From contig JACONQ010000002.1 of assembly GCA_014281115.1 (NCBI GenBank), forward strand, positions 248,001-312,000: a stretch of 64,000 nt of DNA. Direction: 5' to 3'. Under the pieces are notes generated by a model. The model made no database searches, had not been told where the DNA came from, and was given only the letters and a program-made list of their open reading frames with translations. The DNA comes from Laburnicola sp. R22_1. Its lineage: Eukaryota > Ascomycota > Dothideomycetes > Pleosporales > Didymosphaeriaceae. The position numbers and the translations under genes were made by a program. Below, piece by piece: positions 53,361 to 64,000 of this stretch (positions are counted from its first letter, which is position 1; each line of letters starts with the position of its first letter).

Positions 53361-54280
53361 GCTGGCCGAGATGATTGGCACAAGTGGCAATTGTGACGCA
53401 GTGTCCTTCGGTAACTACGGATGCAGGGTAGTCCGAGAAAACCGGTCTAGGACCGGTGAGAAGTGTTGTGCAGAGCGGGCTAAGGCAAGCACGGTGAGCG
53501 CTCCCTTTTCGCGGGCTTCTTATGTTTACCGGTCGCTTCATCGCATGAGGCTCTGCTGTTTTGTCCACGCTGGACATCGGGAAATCATGTGTAGCCTCAT
53601 CTTTCCAGGAGCTCGACATATCGTCGAGGCAAATGGTTGCCTGCGCATTACATTCCTGCCTAAGGTGGGAGCCTATGGCAAATGTTCAGAGAGCTGCGAC
53701 CGAGTGGGGTTTGCGTTAGCGACTCAACTCGTGTTCCCGCGCAATATAGTGACTTGATCACAAGGCAGACTCTTGAAATTCAGCCATTGGGCGAACTCGA
53801 GAAGTGCAGAGAACGCCATCGCAGGCTGCGGACCGCGTGACCCACCCATGCGGGCCGAGAGCGGCTTCGGATACGGACCTCTTCCAATTGGAGGTTTGGA
53901 GGGTTATCGGCGTCAGAATCTCAAGCGGAGCCTTCTGTTCGCCTTGAAGAGGCAAATGGCGATCAGTGTTCTTTCAGCCTTGCATCTTTTCAACTGCCGA
54001 TAGTTTGTAAGCATGCGCTTGTTGCCCCGCGTCAGGCTGGAATGGAGTGTGTGCGACGGCTGGTGGATGTCAGAATTGTGTTTTAGTTGATATTGATAAG
54101 GCGTTTTGGTAACGAAGAACGGAGGATTACAATGAGTAGATCCAGGCGGAGTCAGATGCAGTGGATGTCCTGGATGCCCTCTCCACTGCATTGGTAGCCA
54201 ATAATATGTACCATATGCAAGCCACCTAAGCTAAGGAAGCACGAATCCAAGGCCCGGAAGTCGCCAGCCGCTGATGGTGC
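53361..54280. other. Intergenic, no gene seen
   Basis: About 920 bp of mixed composition. Frames up to 132 codons occur on both strands but show no motif, signal peptide or splice support. Confidence 0.45.
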
Positions 54281-55351
54281 TCACTTGCTTGGGAACAGCA
54301 GATACTCGGCCCACCACAATCCCAATTCATACGGCCTACTCCCAAAAACAGCATCCTGAGTAATTCCCGCGTCCCTAAAGCCCTTCACATACCAAGGAAG
54401 GTTCAAAGAAAGCCACAGAACGACCCACACATACCCTATCACCACACCCATCTTCCCAAAGTCTCTCGAATCCGTCGCCTTCTTCCAGAGCGACTGCATG
54501 ACAACTTCTAGAGTAATCGCAACGGGCTGGGACTTAAACAATACAAATTCTCCCATGTCCTTGCGCGTCACGTTGAACATTTCAAATTCGTGTACTAGAC
54601 AGCTTATAGCGAAGGAGAGGTACAGCTGTGCGATTCGCGATGCGAGCGTTCTTTTGCGCAGGCCTAGAGCACGGCTTATGCGGAGGGCGGGTTGGGAGAT
54701 CATCTGTAACAGTTGCTATGTTAGCTTCTGACCTAGCGGTAGGAGCAATACAGGGAAGAACTGAAGCGGAGGGCGCTTTGCCATTCGCATTGTCTGGTGG
54801 TACACAACACTCCACACCTGCCTCACTGACCACGCATCGCTCAAAGCCCCTATAGGCGGCGGCCACTGCCATTGCTCGCAGACGCCCAGAGCAACAGATA
54901 CGGCGGCAAGGACGCTGTAGAAACAGCATAATCGACAGAGAACCCATACCCCTCCCGGCCATCCGATGAGTGCATTTGCCACCAAACGCATAAACACTTG
55001 GTCCCTTAACATGCTCTCCTCCCACGAAGAAGCAAAGCCAAGCACAACCAACAGAGTAGCCGAGTACCCATACGCAAGAACCGTCTTCCAAACATGTCTC
55101 CGCACGTACGCCCACTTCGGCAAGTCCTTATCCGGATCATCAGGAATCCCTCCAACTTCGCAGTTCCAGCCCACGCCCTGATGCGACAGTATCATCAGAG
55201 GGAAAGCCCATATGAATCTCTCCCAGATGGTTTTCAAATCTGACCACGCTCTTACTCCTGACGTCCCGCCGATGTAAACCGGTGCCTCTGGCCCCTGCTT
55301 CGGCCTCAGAATAGCAAATTCAAGGAAGCAGAGCGGCAACGCGAGGAACAT
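54281..55351 (-). CDS. Multi-pass membrane acyltransferase-like protein (wax-synthase type)
   Basis: Exons 55351-54752 and 54703-54281, 340 residues. It has about seven hydrophobic helices (for example FLALPLCFLEFAIL, VLAYGYSATLLVVLGFA, VVIGYVWVVLWLSLNLPWY). The segment WSVRQVWSVVYHQTMRM resembles the F-W-x-x-x-W-H-Q region of fungal wax-synthase / MBOAT-like O-acyltransferases often linked to terpene or polyketide decoration. ALGLRKRTLASRIAQLYLSF also matches, as does ISCLVHEFE with the second His. The 48-bp intron has GTATTG/CAG and a GCTAAC branch site. The conserved DPSADYYN-like sequence upstream of the ATG is in frame for a short way, so an additional 5' exon may exist. Substrate unknown. 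Confidence 0.75.
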
Positions 55352-55505
55352 GGAGGTGTTGTAGTAATCCGCGGAGGGGTCGCCGAACGTGTAGCAGGGC
55401 GCGCGAAGACATATTCAACCGTTGGAGAGGTGGGCCATGTGACGATGCTTACTAAGCAATTTAGTGTCTAGTTTCGGTGCATGAGCGGCAGCTCTCTACC
55501 ACACG

Positions 55506-56887
55506 ATGGCGCCGAAAGGCTCCAAGAAGGGTGTCGCAGCCCCATCGCACACTCTCGTCATCGATAACGGCGCGTACACGCTCAAAGCCGGCGTTGTTCC
55601 AGCGACTTCGGCCGACTCAACCTACGATGATTGCAGCGTGATACCGAACTGCATCGCGCGGAGCGCACGCGACAAGCGCACCTATGTCGCGTCGGAGCTA
55701 GCCGAATGCAAGGACTTTGGCGAACTGGCATTTCGAAGGCCCGTGGAGAAGGGCTTCATTGTCAATTGGGAGGCACAGAAGGCCATCTGGGAGCATGAAT
55801 TCATGGGCGCTGGTGCGGGGGCGGGGTTGAGGGTAGGTACGACTGCTGAGCTTTCACATTAGCAGACGGGTGGGGGCTAACTCTCCTGCAGTGTGATCCA
55901 AAAGATACCAATTTACTCCTGACCGAGAAGCCCAACTGTCCCAAGGAGCTGCAGAAGAACTGCGACGAAATCGTATTCGAGCAGTTCGAGTTTGCCGCCT
56001 ACTATCGCTGCGTTGGTGGTGTCATGAACGCCTACCATTCCGCCTCGCTACCTGCGCTCCCGCAAGAGTGCCTTCTTCTCATCGATACGTCCTACTCCGA
56101 CACAACTATCCTGCCGGTATACAACGGGCAGCTTGTCCATCCAGCGGTACGGCGGCTCACGGTCGGCGGAAAGCTGCTCACGAACTATCTGAAAGAGCTT
56201 TCCTCGTTGCGACACTACAACATGCTGGAGGAGACATATTTGCTCAACGAGATCAAGGAGGCTGTGTCATTCGTCGCGCCGTCAACACAAGAGTTCGCTA
56301 AGGATCTGGACCGGACATGGAAGGGCAGGTTGGGCGACAAGAGAGAGCTTGACCCTAGCATAGTCTTGGACTATGTGCTGCCGGACTATGAGCAGTCTGT
56401 GCATGGCTACGCGAGGCCTCACGACGCGGCCAAGTCGCGGATGCGCCGTGGGTTGCAGCCGTTGCAAGGACCCCGAGAGGATCTGCTGCCGCTTGGCAAC
56501 GAGCGATTTGCCGTCCCAGAACTACTTTTCAACCCTACTGACATTGGCATCAAAGAGGTGGGACTTCCAGGTGCTATAATGGAATCGCTGAGCCTCCTTC
56601 CGGAAGCCTTGAAAGTCGCTATGCTGGCGAATGTCGTGGTAGTCGGCGGTAATTCGCTCATTTCAGGCTTTATGGAGAGACTGGAAGCTGAGCTGCGAAT
56701 GCTGGTACCTGCGGGTTACTTGCTTAATATATCGAGGGCAGATGATCCAATCAAGCATACATGGCTAGGAGCTGCGCGGTTTGCGAGCCAGCCGGACTTG
56801 TTGAGGGAAGTGCTGGTGTCCAAGGCCGAGTACGACGAACGGGGGTCTACGTGGTTGGGGAAGAAGTTCGCAGGCGGCGAGCGATGA
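55506..56887 (+). CDS. ARP6: Actin-related protein 6
   Basis: Exons 55506-55832 and 55892-56887, 440 residues, close to yeast Arp6 (438). ARP6 is a subunit of the SWR1 complex, which exchanges H2A for H2A.Z in nucleosomes. The actin fold shows TLVIDNGAYTLKAG (phosphate 1), DCSVIPNCIARSARDK, FEFAAYYRCVGGVMNAYHS, LLLIDTSYSDTTILPVYNGQ (phosphate 2), GGKLLTNYLKEL, and VVVVGGNSLISGFMERLE (adenosine loop). It ends with WLGAARFASQ in place of the actin WIGGS-type motif. The 59-bp intron has GTAGGT/CAG. Confidence 0.94.
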
Positions 56888-57110
56888 TTTCAAGGTTTTC
56901 AATTCACCTGTAATGTTCAGAGACTAGCATGAAGGTTGATGAAGATCCGAGTTTGTCTCATGCCTGCAGTAGTTGAAATGATTCGCCAATATGGCCAGAG
57001 ATGAACAATTTAACCTACCTGCACCTTTCCTGCTAAACAAGAATATTTTGTAATAGTAAGAGGGTTCTGTGGCGTCAGAAATCAATGAGTCCAATGTGCA
57101 GCTCTAGAAG

Positions 57111-59229
57111 ATGGCGCGTTGGTCCGTGCTCGGGCGACTCTGCTCCCCGAAAAAGTTGAGTGCATCCGACCAGAGCTCCATCCCCATCGCCACTCCAATG
57201 CGCCGAATAGCGCGCCCCCAGCGGGCAATCGAACCCTCGCATTCCCTATCACCGTTGGTACAGCGTCGGATCTCGCCGCCGTCCTGCTTACGAGCCGTCC
57301 CGCCGCATCCCCATCTCTGCAGCACCTCGGCGGCCTTCTCTACCACCCCGACCTTCAACTTCCTCCACAGCGACAAGCAAGACAAGAAGAAGCACCAGCA
57401 GTTTGTGCGGAGATGGCAGAAGCGGTTGTTCGGCGAGTCGGAGCCCATTGGCGCGCGTGTCGACCCGTATGATCCCACGTCGCCCGTGCGGATAGCTCCT
57501 GAAGAGCTGGGCGAGGAGGAGGAGGTTCTCGACGACGCGGCGCCAAAGAGAAGATCAGCTATCGACGGCACATTGTACGGCGAAGCAACACACGCGAAAG
57601 ATTTGTTGCACGTGGGTGGAAAGCAATACACCGACCGTGTGGAGGAGAGGCGCATCGCCAAGGAGTTCGAGAAGCTCACGCTGAGGACGTATACCCCCTT
57701 GAGTGTCAAAATGGCGAAGCAGATCGAAGAGGACTTGACCGGCAGCTTTTACACGCTCCGGGACAGCAACCTGATGATGGGCCAAACCTTTGAAGCACTT
57801 ACAGGCAAGCCTTACACACAGGCAAGGTAAGAGCCTATACTCCAGTGACCTGATCCGTGAGACTGACCGCAGCAGCTTCGGTCCCTGGACGCGCGTGCGA
57901 AGCCCCGATACTCTGCGCCGAAACTTCCACCGGGCCGTGGTCGAGATATATGCCCTGAAGCAGTCGGGAAGAACGAATCTGGACATTTCGGCACAAGCCA
58001 ATCGTGGAGTATATGACGCGCCCAAATGGATCAAGGATGTAAAATTACACAAGAGCGGCAATGACGATTACGTCCTGTCTCTCCCGGGACAACACACGCT
58101 GGACGAATTGCTGAAAGAGATTGAGCAAGTGCCGGCATATACCCCTCCTGTACAAGAAGTGGCACAAGACGCATTATCAGAAGAAAGCCCTCTGGAGGAG
58201 GAAATTCTGGTTGAAGAGAAAACCGCCGGGGCCGAGCCGCAGCCAACAATGGACCCTGCGACACCTGCCTTCAAGAGAGCGGCGGTGGTCAAGCAGGATC
58301 CGGACCAGAAGAAGTTCGACTTCATGTCTAACTGGCCGGTACCTCGTGAGAAGCCTGTTGAGCCTGTTCAAGAGGCCAAACCGGTCGAGCCTGTGCAAGA
58401 AGTCAAACCTGTCGAGCCTGTACAAGAAGTCACTGAAGCGGTCGAGCCGGTGCAAGCCGAACCCGTCGAACCTGTACAAGAAGTCCAACCCGTCGAACCT
58501 GTGCAAGAAGTGAACCCGGTCGAACCTGTGCAAGAAGTCGCTGAAACAGTCCAAGAAGTTGTCGTTGAAGAGCCCCCTGTAGTGTCAAAGCCTGCGCCTT
58601 CCTTGTCAGCTGATGCGGAAGCGAAATGGGGACAGGTGCCGCTAACGGATCTCGCAATCAAGTTCGCGGTAAGCCCGAAAGTTCCCCTGAATCGAGACAA
58701 CAACTGATCCTTTCTGTAGATGGTCAAGCGCATCGCCCAACTTACTGGCCACTACATTCCTGACCGGCACCTTGCGTCCATCAACACCTTGGGCGATTTG
58801 TACCATCACATCTGCGGCGCCGCCAAACCCACTACCTCGAAAGTATACAGCTACATCCACGCCGAGGGCGGCCGCCAAAACCACAAAGTGAACATGTTGA
58901 CCTCCAATCCATCACATAATCCCAGCCTCGTAGCCAACCAGAAACCCAACGTCGGCGAGCTTCTCAAGCTCAAAAACGTCGAAATCCTCCGCAAGCGGCC
59001 CAACAAGAAAGAGCAGCGTGTCAAGATTGGACTCCATAAGGAGATTCGGAAGACGTTGGCGAAGAAGGGACTCATTACGCAGAAGACCCGGCGGTCGAAG
59101 GCGGACATGGATGCGATGGTGCATCGGAAGACGCTGGTTGCGGAATTGGGGGTGCCGGTGCCGTTTGAGGCGGCGCATGAGTTGAAGCGGAGGACGGGGA
59201 AGTTGACGAAGACGGAGGCGGAGTGGTAG
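57111..59229 (+). CDS. mrpl13: Mitochondrial large ribosomal subunit protein mL50, with repeat insertion
   Basis: Exons 57111-57826, 57873-58668 (or from 57876) and 58720-59229, about 673 residues. The N-terminus is Arg- and Ser-rich, a likely mitochondrial presequence. The Ribosomal_L50-like core straddles intron 2: VPLTDLAIKFA joined to MVKRIAQLTGHYIPDRHLAS. The fungal extension with many lysines follows (EILRKRPNKKEQRVKIGLHK). The middle contains an acidic region and about eight copies of a VEPVQEV-type unit (58350-58545), so the protein is much longer than usual mL50. The assignment rests on the L50 motif and the targeting signal. The yeast counterpart is MRPL13; the symbol is by that analogy. 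Confidence 0.8.
58350..58545. repeat. Coding tandem repeat (about 24-27 bp units) in mL50
   Basis: About eight copies of a unit encoding VEPVQEV plus one to three extra residues, with in-frame length variation. Such arrays change copy number readily. Confidence 0.85.
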
Positions 59230-59550
59230 AGGACTTGGGGTGGTTGTGGTTGAGGGGTGGAAGTTGTTGTTGTACTATATGTAGGAATTGGGAATGAATG
59301 TACATTTTTGGGGTGTGAGTTGTGCGCGTGTTGGTGTGTACTTGGTGTGGGGAAAGTCTGCGTCGAGTTTTCGGGTGGAATGGGGGTTTTGTTTGGGAAG
59401 TTGGACGGCGCTTTTGAGTTGGACGGTACAGTCCGAGACGAGAGTGAGTGACATGTGGAAATGGGGCATTTCCTACCTAGCGGTGTGCTGCAAGTTCACA
59501 TAGATGTGCTTTGGTGTAACAAGGCCCCATGGATGGGCAACTCGTTAGTT
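59230..59550. other. 3' region of mL50
   Basis: G-rich 3' untranslated or spacer DNA, with no gene seen, up to the tandem array. Confidence 0.5.
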
Positions 59551-59744
59551 ATCACTAACTTATTAGCGATCACTAACTTATTAGCGATCACTAACTTATT
59601 AGCGATCACTAACTTATTAGCGATCACTAACTTATTAGCGATCACTAACTTATTAGCGATCACTAACTTATTAGCGATCACTAACTTATTAGCGATCACT
59701 AACTTATTAGCGATCACTAATTAGCGATCACTAATTGCCAAAAT
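59551..59744. repeat. 18-bp tandem array, nine copies plus diverged ends
   Basis: Nine consecutive copies of ATCACTAACTTATTAGCG fill 59551-59712 with no visible differences. Truncated copies (ATCACTAATTAGCG) follow to about 59744, and inverted forms (TTAGTGATCGCTAA) follow to about 59805. The core TTAGCGATCACTAA is an imperfect palindrome. The array is readable through on both strands without stops, but this follows from the unit length being a multiple of three and is not evidence of a gene. Confidence 0.95.
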
Positions 59745-59954
59745 TAGCGACCACTAATTAGTTATCACTAAAAGTTTAGCGATCAATTAGTGATCGCTAA
59801 TCGCTACTTAGTAATAACTAAGTAGATATTACTAATTACTATTTAGCTACTAGTAATAATAAATTAGTTAGTTATAATTATAATTTTATTTTTATTTTTT
59901 ATTACTATAGTTATATTATATATATAATAAGCTATACCTAAATAGAAAAGTATA

Positions 59955-59998
59955 ACGTGTTTATAAGCGTGCCGTCAGTACAAGCGAGCCGTCAACCC
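59955..59998. repeat. Left terminal inverted repeat of second pogo element
   Basis: Reverse complement of 61762-61805 with two mismatches. Confidence 0.92.
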
Positions 59999-60034
59999 CA
60001 CCAACTTTCCGTAACGCGCGATAAGCAAACTACA

Positions 60035-61684
60035 ATGCCTTAACCAACTACAACTTAATTGCCCTATAACGAAGGAGATATCTTCCTTGCTATCTTAGCT
60101 ATTAATAAAAATCAGATTTAGAGCGAAAATCGCGCTGCCTTAACGTTTAACGTCCCTCGATCAACGCTGCGCGACTGACGCGCCGGAATTGCTGCGCGAC
60201 GCGATTACTAGCCCAAATTAAAGAAGCTTACTAAGCTAGAAGAGGAGGTAATTGTTGAGCAAATACTTGACCTAGATTCGCGAGGCTTTGCGCCCACTCT
60301 AGGTGCTGTACGAGATATGGCGAATAAGCTGCTCACTAAGCGCAGCGCAGGCCACGTTAGCCAGCAGTGGCCTAGGAACTTTGTCAAGCGAACAAACAGC
60401 CTCACAACGCGATTTAATCGACCCTACGATCGACAGCGAGCCCTCTGCGAGGACCCGACGGTTATACAGGCCTGGTTTGAGCTAGTAGCACGTACAAAGG
60501 CCACCTACAGTATCTGCGACGAGGATACCTTTAACTTCGACGAGACTGGCTTTCTGATGGGTAAAATATCCTCCCAGCTAGTCGTTACTGGCTCAGAGAG
60601 GCGTGGCCAGCCAAAAGCGATCCAGCCAGGCAATTGTAAGTGGGTGACAGCGATCCACGGAATCAACGCTGCTGGGTGGGCAATCCCACCCTTTATCATC
60701 TTCGCTGGCCAGTACCACCTCTCTGCCTGGTACGAGGGCGACGATATACCAGGTGACTGGGCTATTGGTCTCAGCGACAATGGCTGGACTACGAACGAGC
60801 TTGGTGTTGCCTAGCTACGGCATTTTATCAAGCATACAGTAGAGCGTAGAGTGGGCGCGCGTCAGCTACTAATACTTAACAGCCATAAGAGTCACAACTC
60901 GCTCGAATTCCAGGAGATCTGCAAGAAGAACAAGATCTACACTCTCTATATGCCGCTATATTTGTCACACCTTCTGCAACCGCTTGACGTTGGCTGTTTC
61001 TCGCCGTTGAAGCGGGCGTACGGGCGCCAGGTCGAGGGCCTAATACGCGACCACATCAACCATATCACTAAGCTTGAGTTCCTACCAGCCTTCCGCGCCG
61101 CCTACAACCAGTTAATTACAAAGGAGAATATCTGCGCAAGCTTTTAAGGCGCTGGGCTAGTCCCACACAATCTAGAGGCGGTGATATTAAAGCTTAATGT
61201 GAAGCTTCGTACGCCGTCGCCAGCAGCCCTACTAGAGACCCTATAGGAGTCTGCAACACCAAGCAACGCGCGCGAGCTAGGCGCTCAGTCAACTCTAGTT
61301 CGTGAGCGGATCCAAAGGCATTAAGGATCCTCTCCTATATTAGTTATCCAGTTGCTTAATTAGCTTATAAGAGGGGCTAAGAGAATGGCGCATTTAATAG
61401 TAATTATGCGCGATAAGATAGCTAGTCTACAAAGGGCAAATAAGGCAGCCACAACGCGTAAACAGCGCAAAAAGAAGCGGATCTAGAAGCGAGGCACTCT
61501 ATTAAAGGCAGAGGGAGAGGATATTATTGCTTAGAAGGCTGTTGAGCAGCAACTAGAGGGAGAAACGCGGTATAGCCAGGCGCGGTTAGGTGCGAGCCGG
61601 CAGGCTTCAGCGCGCTGCACGCGCTGCAGGGAGCCTGGGCACAACTCACGTACGTGCAAGAAGGCTTCTATAGATACTGCTTGA
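60035..61684 (+). pseudogene. pogo/Fot1-like transposase relic with C-terminal zinc knuckle
   Basis: One frame runs through the whole region with about ten to fifteen stops, mostly TAG or TAA at expected Gln, Trp or Lys codons. Recognisable in order are an N-terminal helix-turn-helix relic, GFAPTLGAVRDMANKLL (CENP-B-type domain), FNFDETGFLMG (first Asp), LLILNSHKSH (second catalytic position reads Asn where Asp is normal), and LLQPLDVGCFSPLK (third Asp). The end has a CCHC zinc knuckle, CTRCREPGHNSRTC. The D-to-N change is again G-to-A. Two parts remain open for 165 and 98 codons. The element cannot encode an active enzyme. Confidence 0.88.
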
Positions 61685-61761
61685 TTTAGGAAAGCTATTA
61701 TATTAATAGAATTTTGATGTGTTGTTAAACTACGTGGCTTTTTAAGTGTAGAAAGTTAGTA

Positions 61762-61805
61762 GGGTTAACGGCTCGCTTGTACTGACGGCACGCTTGTAAA
61801 CACGT
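61762..61805. repeat. Right terminal inverted repeat of second pogo element
   Basis: Reverse complement of 59955-59998 with two mismatches. Confidence 0.92.
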
Positions 61806-61807
61806 TA

Positions 61808-63118
61808 TTTAAAAGATTAAATACTAAGTATTATATTTATTATTAACTTATTATATTATTTTTATATATTATATATATAACGTATTAGACTACTAAGCTA
61901 ATTAGACTATTAAGCTAGTTAATTTTTCTTAGTATTATTACTACTAATACTATTTAAAAATATCTTTATAAATATAATATCTAATTAAGAAGATAACTCT
62001 TTAGCCTCCTAATAAGTTCTTATATTATGCCTAGTCTCTTTATACTTGCTATATTAGTATTATATTAAAAGTGCCTCTCTAGAGGCACTACTACTATATG
62101 CCTTCTCAGATAAATTTGCCCTTATAGATAGACTTATAGCTACCTAATTTACTACTTATTTAAAGTCCAAAGTGCCTTTTTACTAGATTTGCTTTCTTTT
62201 ATATAATTTTTCTTTAGTTAATATCTTTATTTACTTACGCAGTTTTATAATCTAGCTTATTATTAATATATCTTAGTATATAAAAGTTTTAGCACTTTTT
62301 ATAAGTTATATTATAGTAGAATAAACTTTACTACACGGATTACGTAGTAAGCCAGTGCCTAATTAGCTCTTAAGAATTTAATAGGCGGTTTCTTTCTTTA
62401 GACATAAAACTTAATTAATCTTTCTACTAAGTCTTAATTAGGGCTAGGTTCTTCTATAAAATTAGTAACTAACCTATAACTTAAACATCTAAAACCTTAA
62501 CCTTAGGAAGACTATTATATTAGTACTCTAATATAGACAAGTAGTATTGCCTAAGAAAAAGATAGGATAGAATAATAGCGGCGCGCAGCAATGTATAGAA
62601 TAGCGCATACTAGGGATAGAAAAAAAACTCTAAAAGAGACTTAGGAGCAAAATTAGACGCAACTAAGCACAGCGCTAACCTTAAAATAGAAATATAACCT
62701 AAGCTTTAATTAGCTACTACACTAGCCCTTATTAAACCGCACTACTAGAAATAAATAATAAATAATAAACACTAATAACCCTAGTATATGCACAAATTAG
62801 GTATAGAGTGTAGACTCTAGAACTAGACTAGACTAAACTAGTACTAGACTAGACTAGCACTAGACTAGTGTTAGATTTAAGCACTATTTAAGCTTATTAA
62901 GATGGGGGGTCTAATAGATAAGATGGATAAACAGTTATTGTGTGTTTGTAACTTGTTTGCTCGAGGTCTAATTTAGAAAGTAGAGCTAACTATATGCCCT
63001 TGTTTAGTAACACGACTCTAATTTAACACACTCCCTTAGCTTAGGCTTATCCTTAAGCTAGACTCCTTATAGCTATCCTTTATTCTAGAGTAATAGCCTC
63101 TATTCTTTGTTCTAGCTC
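61808..63118. other. AT-rich RIP-type relic DNA
   Basis: About 1.3 kb, very AT-rich, dominated by TA steps and with stops in every frame. Minus-strand translation with stops read as Gln gives coding-like stretches (for example VKVLDVQVIGQLLIL near 62450-62520), so it is probably one or more old repeats. I could not name the family. A run of CTAGACTAG units lies at 62810-62875. Confidence 0.5.
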
Positions 63119-63436
63119 TGTCAGATATCAGGTCACTGGAAATCACTGTGATTTCACTGTGAAATCTAGTAGTCACGTGCGTCCGATCACATGGTCTTCT
63201 TATGACGACAGTTGGTGTAACTTACAGTGATTTCACTGTGAGATCACTGTGAAATACACAAAGAAGACTGGCGTACTACTATTACACTACTCTGCACTAT
63301 TACTAGTGCGTCTTAGTGCTAGATAGATATTGCGTACGATAGCTGAGCTTCTCTGACAGAGATCACTTAACAATTAATTCATCATCAAATCCATCACTTT
63401 CATCTTATCTCATTAAAGATACTTACGTATCTGACA
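63119..63436 (+). mobile_element. 5' LTR of a Ty1/copia-type retrotransposon, 318 bp
   Basis: Starts TGTCAGATATCAGG and ends ACGTATCTGACA. It is the same length as the inverted solo LTR at 28590-28907 and differs from it at about a dozen sites by eye. It is followed within 40 bp by a gag-like reading frame, so it is the 5' LTR of an element that continues beyond the window. A 5-bp target duplication cannot be checked. Confidence 0.9.
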
Positions 63437-63472
63437 ATTAAGAGTCTCACTGCCTCAATTAAACTAAAAATC

Positions 63473-64000
63473 ATGTCTCTATTAACACTTAGGGATCCCA
63501 TAGTGATCCTAACCAATTACTCGAACTACACACTATGGCTGAGGCAAATTAATACCTAAGCCCAGTTGTTGAAAGCATGGGATCTTATTAACCTATCCCT
63601 TAATAATAAACCAATGGCAGAACCGGTTATGCCAATTGCACCGAATATTGGTGCCTATTAACCAGCTCCCGCTTTTGTTAACGGAAACACCAACAACGCC
63701 CATCTATCGCTACTGTCGCACCTATCGCCGGCTGGCGAAAAGGCGTACAAAATCGATACCAATTTCTATAAGAGTTAACTCGAAATCTACAAGCTCCTAG
63801 ATCGAAAGTACGAACAGGAGAAGAAGAACCTAGATAAGCTGGTTATTCTCATTCAAACCACCACCTCGGCACATTTACAGTCTAATTGCTGCACCCCAGG
63901 TAAATTAATTAGATAATAGATTAAGAACCTTACGAAAATAGTTAGGGTTGACTAACACGATGAATAAAGAAGAGCAAGGATTAGGTACTAAGACGCTCTC
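63473..64000 (+). pseudogene. Copia-type Gag N-terminus, stop-containing, running off the right edge
   Basis: From ATG 63473 the frame reads MSLLTLRDPIVILTNYSNYT, then LWLRQI, AQLLKAWDLI and further NKPMAEPV, typical of the Gag N-terminal domain of fungal copia elements (a short peptide naming the target position, then W-hydrophobic helices). Later GEKAYKIDTNFY and ILIQTTTSAHLQSN. TAA stops occur where CAA is expected, at about 63554 and later, fitting RIP. The rest of gag-pol and the 3' LTR are outside. Confidence 0.75.

Larger units (their letters stand above)
59955..61805 (+). mobile_element. pogo-type transposon, 1851 bp, RIP-damaged
   Basis: Terminal inverted repeats of 44 bp lie at 59955-59998 and 61762-61805 (ACGTGTTTA start). 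They differ at two sites, each a C/T difference in a CpA context. TA duplications flank at 59953-59954 and 61806-61807. The interior has a single decayed transposase gene. It is not closely related to the element at 34738: arms and protein differ. Confidence 0.9.

Noticed and set aside
59455..59724. Open frames on both strands encoding repeated LAITNL or VIANKL peptides
   Set aside because: They arise only because the 18-bp repeat unit has no stop in these frames; no start context, conservation or splice support.

Overview
The window is nuclear DNA of a filamentous ascomycete. Gene content, gene order style and repeat types suggest a Dothideomycete of the Pleosporales kind, but that is inference because no rRNA or marker gene is present. 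The evidence is: genes split by short GT-AG introns (mostly 43-71 bp) with CTAAC/CTGAC branch sites; single-copy eukaryotic genes (DNA polymerase alpha, VPS35, ARP6, ISA2, kynureninase, mitochondrial ribosomal protein mL50); a TTAGGG-type telomere motif; and AT-rich blocks whose stop codons sit where CAG and CAA would be expected, the mark of repeat-induced point mutation (RIP).

Layout. (1) 1-3.9 kb: most of a hAT transposase on the minus strand, running off the left edge, plus AT-rich flank. (2) 3.9-24.6 kb: ordinary gene-rich DNA holding a MYND/DUF4470 gene with a frameshift, a DUF6604 gene, a REX2-like exonuclease divergent from POL1, kynureninase divergent from ISA2, two secreted or membrane proteins of unknown role, and VPS35. 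(3) 24.6-36.6 kb: an accessory island. It has an FAD monooxygenase, a 3.7-kb RIP-decayed hAT element carrying a solo LTR and a second nested insertion, a Zn2Cys6 regulator with a probable premature stop, and the last exon of an FAH-family hydrolase cut by a pogo-type transposon. The FAH remnant ends next to a telomere-like repeat. Together these look like a decaying aromatic-catabolism cluster. (4) 37-59.2 kb: gene-rich DNA with a ROG1-like lipase, an unknown low-complexity protein, a BTB protein, a protein kinase fused to a von Willebrand A domain, a CorA-like membrane protein, a 61-residue three-exon gene, a wax-synthase-like membrane protein, ARP6 and mL50. (5) 59.5-64 kb: a second repeat block with an 18-bp tandem array, a RIP-damaged pogo element with 44-bp terminal repeats, AT-rich relic DNA, and the 5' LTR plus gag start of a Ty1/copia element running off the right edge.

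The housekeeping genes cover replication, RNA turnover, NAD/tryptophan metabolism, Fe-S assembly, retromer sorting, H2A.Z exchange and mitochondrial translation. They have no operon logic, but two head-to-head pairs probably share promoters. The mobile DNA can be dated relatively: the solo LTR inside the decayed hAT is less mutated than the 318-bp LTR at the right edge, and every difference I found between them is a C-to-T or G-to-A change in the right-hand copy. All exon boundaries were placed by eye from splice signals and reading frame, without alignment.
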